DNA from: an uncultured Bacteroidota bacterium
GTDB taxonomy: Bacteria > Bacteroidota > Bacteroidia > Flavobacteriales_F > PHOS-HE28
Reading direction: 5' to 3'
NCBI GenBank assembly: GCA_902825795.1
Contig: CADECG010000025.1
Coordinates: 1 to 33,778 of the forward strand
Length of the DNA: 33,778 nt
Every line of letters starts with the position of its first letter. The first letter of the stretch is position 1. Shown here one piece after another: positions 29,800-33,778 of the stretch. A program made the position numbers and the translations under genes. The notes beneath the pieces are model-generated. The model ran no database searches. It was not told the DNA's origin and was given only the letters and a program-made list of their open reading frames with translations.

Positions 29800-31155
29800 T
29801 TATTTCAGTTTTCCGATAATGTCTTGTTTGGTAAGAATACCCAAGCCATTGGGCATTTGCACGAGCACGGCTGGTGAGCCGTTGCCCAAGCGTTTGGCCA
29901 CATCCTCCAGTTTGCTGTCCTGCGGGATCACCGGCAGGGCGGGGCCCATTACGGTGCGTGACTTCTGATGGCGCACTTCGGCATCCTCAAGGATCGCATC
30001 AAAAAGGCGCGCATCGGTAATGGTACCGACCGGCTTTCCATTCTCCATTACAGGTAGCTGATCGATGTTGTGCTTGCGCATGCGCTCGATGGCGATGAGC
30101 ACGGGCTCCTCCGCCTCCACCGAGACCAGTCCCAGGTCCTTGCCTTTCAGCAGGTCGCCAGCGGTGGGTTTTTCTTCCACGAGGAAGCCGCGCTCGCGCA
30201 TCCAATCGTCGTTGAACATTTTGCCCACGTACCGCGTGCCGTGGTCGTGGAAGATCACCACCACCACTTCGCCCTTCTTGAAATTGTCCTTTAACTGGAG
30301 CAGCCCGGCCATAGCGCTGCCTGCGCTGTTGCCCACGAAGATGCCTTCCTCCTTCACGATACGTCGCGTCATGATCGCCGCGTCGCGGTCGGTCACTTTC
30401 TCGAAGTGATCGATGAGGTCCATGTTCACGTTCTGCGGAACGAAATCCTCGCCGATGCCTTCGGTAATGTACGGGTAGATCTCGTTCTTGTCGAAGATGC
30501 CCGTCTCCTTCAACTTCTTGAAGACCGATCCATAGGTATCGATGCCCCACACTTTCAAGTTCGGGTTCTTCTCCTTCAGGTATTTCGCGGTACCGCAGAT
30601 GGTCCCGCCTGTACCCACGCCAACCACGAAGTGATCGATCTTGCCACCGGTCTGCTCCCAGATCTCGGGTCCTGTGGTCTCGTAATGTGCTTGGCTGTTG
30701 CTGGGGTTGTCGTACTGGTTCGCTTTCCAGCTGTTCGGGGTTTCAGCCACTAGACGTGAGCTCACGGAATAGTAGGAGCGCGGGTCCTCGGGATCGACGT
30801 TGGTGGGGCACACGATCACTTCCGCGCCGAAGGCGCGCAGGATGTCCACCTTCTCCCGGCTTTGTTTGTCAGTTGTGGTGAAGATGCACTTGTAGCCCTT
30901 GATGATGGCTGCTATGGCCAAGCCCATCCCGGTGTTGCCGCTCGTTCCCTCAATGATCGTCCCACCCGGTTTCAAGCGGCCATCCCGTTCGGCATCTTCC
31001 ACCATCTTCAACGCCATGCGGTCCTTGATGCTATTGCCGGGGTTGAAGGTTTCCACTTTGGCCAGTACCGTGGCCGCAACGTCTTTCGTGAGGCGGTTGA
31101 TGCGCACCATCGGTGTATTGCCGATGGTGGATAGGATGTTGTCGTGGATCTTCAT
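29800..31155 (-). CDS. Cystathionine beta-synthase (PLP fold plus CBS domain pair)
   Basis: 451 residues. It should condense serine with homocysteine to cystathionine, or act as an O-acetylserine-type cysteine synthase. The PLP lysine is Lys44 in NPGNSIKDR, the phosphate loop is GTSGNTG at 70-76, and the second loop is GVGTGGTICG. Residues about 320-451 form a CBS domain pair (KDLGLVSVEAEEPVLIAIER ... VPQD-like VIPQDSKLEDVAKRL) that may sense adenosine ligands. No haem domain is present, as in bacterial forms. It is the first gene of the five-gene run. TACCTTCG on the minus strand at 31172-31179 resembles TAnnTTTG with one mismatch. Confidence 0.92.
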   Translation of the reverse strand: MKIHDNILSTIGNTPMVRINRLTKDVAATVLAKVETFNPGNSIKDRMALKMVEDAERDGRLKPGGTIIEGTSGNTGMGLAIAAIIKGYKCIFTTTDKQSREKVDILRAFGAEVIVCPTNVDPEDPRSYYSVSSRLVAETPNSWKANQYDNPSNSQAHYETTGPEIWEQTGGKIDHFVVGVGTGGTICGTAKYLKEKNPNLKVWGIDTYGSVFKKLKETGIFDKNEIYPYITEGIGEDFVPQNVNMDLIDHFEKVTDRDAAIMTRRIVKEEGIFVGNSAGSAMAGLLQLKDNFKKGEVVVVIFHDHGTRYVGKMFNDDWMRERGFLVEEKPTAGDLLKGKDLGLVSVEAEEPVLIAIERMRKHNIDQLPVMENGKPVGTITDARLFDAILEDAEVRHQKSRTVMGPALPVIPQDSKLEDVAKRLGNGSPAVLVQMPNGLGILTKQDIIGKLK

Positions 31156-31171
31156 TGTGCTATCGATCGGG

Positions 31172-31179
31172 CGAAGGTA
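31172..31179 (-). promoter_or_regulatory. Possible -7 box TACCTTCG before the cbs gene
   Basis: One mismatch from TAnnTTTG on the minus strand, 17 bases before the ATG. No -33 TTTG. Weak, but similar TAnnTTCG boxes recur before other minus-strand genes here. Confidence 0.35.
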
Positions 31180-31192
31180 GGAGGGTCATCGG

Positions 31193-31210
31193 GGGCGGTC
31201 ATGACCGCCC
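31193..31210 (-). terminator. Perfect 18-base palindrome at the stop of the LolC/E gene
   Basis: GGGCGGTCATGACCGCCC begins, on the minus strand, with the last base of the TAG stop. It is followed by CCGATGACC without a U-run. It separates the permease gene from the cbs gene 37 bases downstream. Confidence 0.65.
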
Positions 31211-32820
31211 TAATCGAACTGTATGGCGCGCACCGGCGGAATGCGCGTTACCAACATGCTCGGTAGCACGAGAGCCGCCAAACAGACCAGCAATACACCC
31301 ACATTCAGCGCAACGATCGGCAAGGGGTCGATCGCTACCGGCACGGCATGCACATAGTACACATCCATGTTGAGCGTGGCGAGACCTGTCCAGCGTTGCA
31401 GGAAGCACAGGCCAACTCCCAACAGGTCGCCCGAGAGTATGCCGATGCCCAGAATGTACGTCGCATCGATAAGGAAGATGCGCCGGATGACCCCGTTCGG
31501 GCTGCCCAGCGATTTCAGCACACCGATCATGGCCGTGCGCTCCAGAATGATGATGATCAGCGCACTTGTCATGTTGATGATGGCAACAATGGTCATCAGC
31601 ACGATCACCACCCAAACGTTCGTGTCCAGCAATTCGAGCCATGCGAACATTTCCGGGGATCGCTGCCGCACCGTGACCGTGCGCATCCCGTACCCCAAAT
31701 GATCCTGGTAGATGACATCGTCCATCGCGATGAGATCATTGTAGCTCTCCAGTGCGACCTCGAAGCCACCCACATACTGTTCATGCGTGCTGCCAACATG
31801 GGAGCGTTCAACTCGTGCGCGTTGCACGACCCAGTCTGTCCCCAGACTATGTGTGATAGGTATTGATAGATCCGGGACGATCCGCACACTGGACGTGTCG
31901 GGGTTGGTGCCGCTGTTGTCGTGCACCACCAACGTGAAGGAGGTGTCCTTGGGTTCTGTGGGGAATTGGTCGGGCCGCCAGTTCGGGTTGTGCCAGTCCC
32001 ACACTTGAACACGGTGGGGTCCCGGGCCTTTCAGGTCGGTGCCGGGCCATTCGTAGGTGTAGTTGCGGTCGCCGCCAAAAGCCGAAGCTGTGATGGTCAC
32101 GAAGCGACCGTCCTCCACGTCGCCAACGCTGATCTCCGCCTGCAGGCCCCAGCCACTGAAGCGCTGCAGGTGCCCAATGTCAATGAACACCACTTGCTGG
32201 TCCAACTGCTCCAACCCGGTGCGGTAGATCCCGCACACATTGAATTTCCGTGGCCGTATGTCCTCCCGACCCTTTACCAAGTAGACGGTGATCGTATCGC
32301 CAACACCAATGCCCAACCGTTCCGTCATCCATTGGCTCAGCAGCATCTCATTGTTGTGGCCTGAGCTGTCGCTCTTTTCCGCCGTGATCGCAGGGACCGA
32401 TCCAGCCACCAAGTGTTGTTGCAGGAAGGTCCAATCGTGGTCGGCGTCAACGCCTTTCACCATCACACCTTGTATCTCTTCCTCGGTTTCAATGATGCCC
32501 GGTTTGGTGGCATACACCTGAATATGTCGAACGCCGGGCAACGTGTCCAAGTGCGGATAGAATGCTTGGTTCACCGAGATGCGCGGGGTTTCCTTGGCAT
32601 CGGTCTGCTGCATGCTGGTGATCTGCAGGTGGCCGCCCGCACCGATCAGTTTGTTGCGCACTTCGTCCTGAAAACCGGTGCTGATGGCAACGGTGATGAT
32701 CATGACCGCCATGCCGATCACGATCCCGAGCACAGCGATCCATACGATGGGGCGCGATAGCCGGTCGTGACGATCTTTGGCCGAAAGGATGCGCTGCGCG
32801 ATGAAATGTGCGAAACCCAC
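31210..32820 (-). CDS. LolC/LolE-type permease (FtsX/MacB family) with inserted periplasmic domain
   Basis: 536 residues from the GTG at 32820; the family's usual size is about 400. The start GFAHFIAQRILSAKDRHDRLSRPI then a first transmembrane helix (VLGIVIGMAVMIITVAIS) is the standard LolC/E opening. Three transmembrane helices close the protein (VVIVLMTIVAIINMTSALIIII, then YILGIGILSGDLLGVGL and LNVGVLLVCLAALVLPS). Between the usual MacB-type periplasmic region and GFEV, residues about 226-348 hold an extra domain with PKD/Ig-like strands (RFVTITASAF, YTYEWPGTD, SFTLVVHDN, SSVRIVP). LolCDE moves lipoproteins out of the inner membrane; the ATPase LolD is not in the window. An in-frame ATG at 32895 is an alternative start. 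Confidence 0.85.
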   Translation of the reverse strand: MGFAHFIAQRILSAKDRHDRLSRPIVWIAVLGIVIGMAVMIITVAISTGFQDEVRNKLIGAGGHLQITSMQQTDAKETPRISVNQAFYPHLDTLPGVRHIQVYATKPGIIETEEEIQGVMVKGVDADHDWTFLQQHLVAGSVPAITAEKSDSSGHNNEMLLSQWMTERLGIGVGDTITVYLVKGREDIRPRKFNVCGIYRTGLEQLDQQVVFIDIGHLQRFSGWGLQAEISVGDVEDGRFVTITASAFGGDRNYTYEWPGTDLKGPGPHRVQVWDWHNPNWRPDQFPTEPKDTSFTLVVHDNSGTNPDTSSVRIVPDLSIPITHSLGTDWVVQRARVERSHVGSTHEQYVGGFEVALESYNDLIAMDDVIYQDHLGYGMRTVTVRQRSPEMFAWLELLDTNVWVVIVLMTIVAIINMTSALIIIILERTAMIGVLKSLGSPNGVIRRIFLIDATYILGIGILSGDLLGVGLCFLQRWTGLATLNMDVYYVHAVPVAIDPLPIVALNVGVLLVCLAALVLPSMLVTRIPPVRAIQFD

Positions 32821-32830
32821 GTTGGCCGTT

Positions 32831-32863
32831 CCACCTACCTGCCGGACAGGCAGGTTCAGGTGG
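32831..32863. repeat. Hairpin element ACCTGCC...GGCAGGT between divergent genes
   Basis: ACCTGCC (32837-32843) and GGCAGGT (32849-32855) pair around GGACA. Outside, CCACCT (32831-32836) pairs with AGGTGG (32858-32863) after a two-base bulge. I remember CCTGCCGGACAGGCAGG-type elements as scattered between genes of Bacteroidota. It lies between, or at the very start of, the two divergent genes. Confidence 0.6.
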
Positions 32864-32867
32864 CGGC

Positions 32868-32875
32868 CGAAGATA
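32868..32875 (-). promoter_or_regulatory. Possible -7 box TATCTTCG for the permease gene
   Basis: Minus-strand TATCTTCG, one mismatch to TAnnTTTG, 47 bases before the GTG at 32820. No -33 TTTG was found. Confidence 0.3.
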
Positions 32876-32881
32876 GCTGCC

Positions 32882-33778
32882 TTGGTTGCGGGCATTGTTT
32901 GCACTACCCCGGCCTGCACCCAGGTTGCTCCGGCCAGGCAACAGCCTCCGAAGGATGGCTCTGTTCCGGTGGTATCGACCCAAGCGGTGCTTGCTTCCGA
33001 GCCCGCTGTTGCGCCGATGGTCGGCGCGGAGCGCACGGGTGAGTACTTGTCGCGGATCGTGGGCAAACGGATCGCGGTGGTCACGAACCACACGGGCCTC
33101 ATAGACGGCGTATCGCTGGTCGATTCGCTGCTCGCGCTGCGCGTTGACGTGAAGAAGGTCTTCAGTCCGGAACATGGCTTTCGCGGGGATGCTGACGCGG
33201 GTGCACATGTAGGCGATGAGCGCGATGCGCGCACTGGTCTTACGGTGATCTCCTTGTATGGCGATAACAAGAAGCCAACGCCGGAAGCCTTGGCGGATGT
33301 CGATGTGATCCTCTTCGACCTGCAGGATGTGGGTGTGCGGTGCTACACGTATATCAGTACACTGCACTACGTGATGGAGGCTTGTGCTGAGCAACGCAAA
33401 CCGCTGATCGTTCTGGATCGGCCGAACCCCAACGGCTTTTTCGTCGATGGTCCTGTGCTACGGCCGGAGCACTCGTCCTTCGTTGGCCTGCATCCTGTGC
33501 CGCTGGTGCATGGTATGACGGTAGGGGAGTACGCCCGTATGATCAACGGCGAGCATTGGTTGAAGGATGGGGCACAATGCGACCTTACTGTTGTGGCGTG
33601 CGAGGGATACGATCACAAGACCTACTATAACCTACCGGTGAAGCCCTCCCCGAACCTCCCGAACATGTCGGCGGTGTACCTCTATCCATCGCTCGTGCTG
33701 TTCGAGGGTACTGCTGTGAGTGTTGGGCGCGGCACCGAAAGGCCGTTCCAGTGCATCGGCTTGCCCGGTGGCAAACTC
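32882..33778 (+). CDS. NamZ-type exo-muramidase (DUF1343), 3' end beyond window
   Basis: The frame is open to the last base. The domain from about 33056 is unmistakable: GKRIAVVTNHTGLIDGVSLV, KKVFSPEHGFRGDADAGAHV, VISLYGDNKKPTPEALADVD, FDLQDVGVRCYTYISTLHYV, VLDRPNPNG, DGPVL, GMTVGEYARMINGE and LPVKPSPNLPNM. Proteins of this group (GH171) release MurNAc from muropeptide ends. The N-terminus (VAGIVCTTPACTQVAP) is a signal peptide. The start is not certain: an ATG at 32801 would overlap the divergent permease start and include the hairpin element, whereas TTG 32882 begins at the hydrophobic stretch. I give the latter with low trust. The NamZ name rests on family memory. Confidence 0.85.
   Translation, partial: MVAGIVCTTPACTQVAPARQQPPKDGSVPVVSTQAVLASEPAVAPMVGAERTGEYLSRIVGKRIAVVTNHTGLIDGVSLVDSLLALRVDVKKVFSPEHGFRGDADAGAHVGDERDARTGLTVISLYGDNKKPTPEALADVDVILFDLQDVGVRCYTYISTLHYVMEACAEQRKPLIVLDRPNPNGFFVDGPVLRPEHSSFVGLHPVPLVHGMTVGEYARMINGEHWLKDGAQCDLTVVACEGYDHKTYYNLPVKPSPNLPNMSAVYLYPSLVLFEGTAVSVGRGTERPFQCIGLPGGKL

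Noticed and set aside
32767-33042. Plus frame containing CLGCGHCL, like a ferredoxin site
   Set aside because: Only a few cysteines in a short frame that overlaps the muramidase frame and the permease start; the muramidase frame is clearly the real one.

Overview
The window reads as a chromosomal segment of a fairly GC-rich member of the Bacteroidota, most likely a Flavobacteriales-type lineage. Four things point that way. Near-perfect Bacteroidota promoters (TTTG, then 18-19 bases, then TAnnTTTG) stand before rpsU and before the tRNA/tuf cluster. One secreted protein ends in a type IX secretion sorting domain. The block rpsU - xerC-like - hpf - tRNAs - tuf - tRNA-Trp - secE - nusG - rplKAJL - rpoBC - DUF3467 is in the order I know from this phylum. 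The lipoprotein and beta-propeller gene types also fit. The window carries no phage, insertion sequence or CRISPR array that I can see.

Layout. 1-3013 (minus strand): a truncated NTF2-like lipoprotein, a T9SS-exported beta-propeller protein and a small lipoprotein. 3216-7057 (plus): an RmlD-like sugar-nucleotide reductase, a membrane-anchored helix-hairpin-helix protein, an inverted repeat, adenine phosphoribosyltransferase and an acyl-CoA dehydrogenase. 7058-9850 is the accessory part: a 20-copy array of a 21-bp near-palindromic unit, a fibronectin type III protein, a gene of clearly lower GC, and a 140-bp in-frame scrap of glutamate dehydrogenase. 9815-25292 (plus) is the translation/transcription core: S21, tyrosine recombinase, hibernation factor, four tRNAs, EF-Tu, tRNA-Trp, SecE, NusG, L11, L1, L10, L7/L12, RNA polymerase beta and beta', and a DUF3467 protein. 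Perfect or nearly perfect hairpins sit in several of its gaps. 25386-31155 (minus) is a tight five-gene run: cystathionine beta-synthase, two lipoproteins, a helical-backbone metal-receptor-like binding protein without a signal peptide, and a patatin/outer-membrane-barrel protein. 31210-32820 (minus) is a LolC/E-type permease with an extra domain. A divergent NamZ-type (DUF1343) muramidase gene runs off the right edge.

How the genes work together. The central block makes the machinery of transcription and translation. The tRNA order Thr-Tyr-Gly-Thr before tuf equals the Escherichia coli thrU-tyrU-glyT-thrT-tufB operon. The flanking genes serve the envelope (lipoproteins, LolC/E, patatin barrel, muramidase) and metabolism (cysteine synthesis, purine salvage, acyl-CoA oxidation).

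The most unusual item is the array at 7086-7505. Twenty divergent units keep an exact 21-bp phase with no insertion or deletion. The frame is free of stops on both strands, and the middle base of three successive codons is almost invariant. I cannot say whether it is a peptide-coding repeat or a DNA/RNA element.
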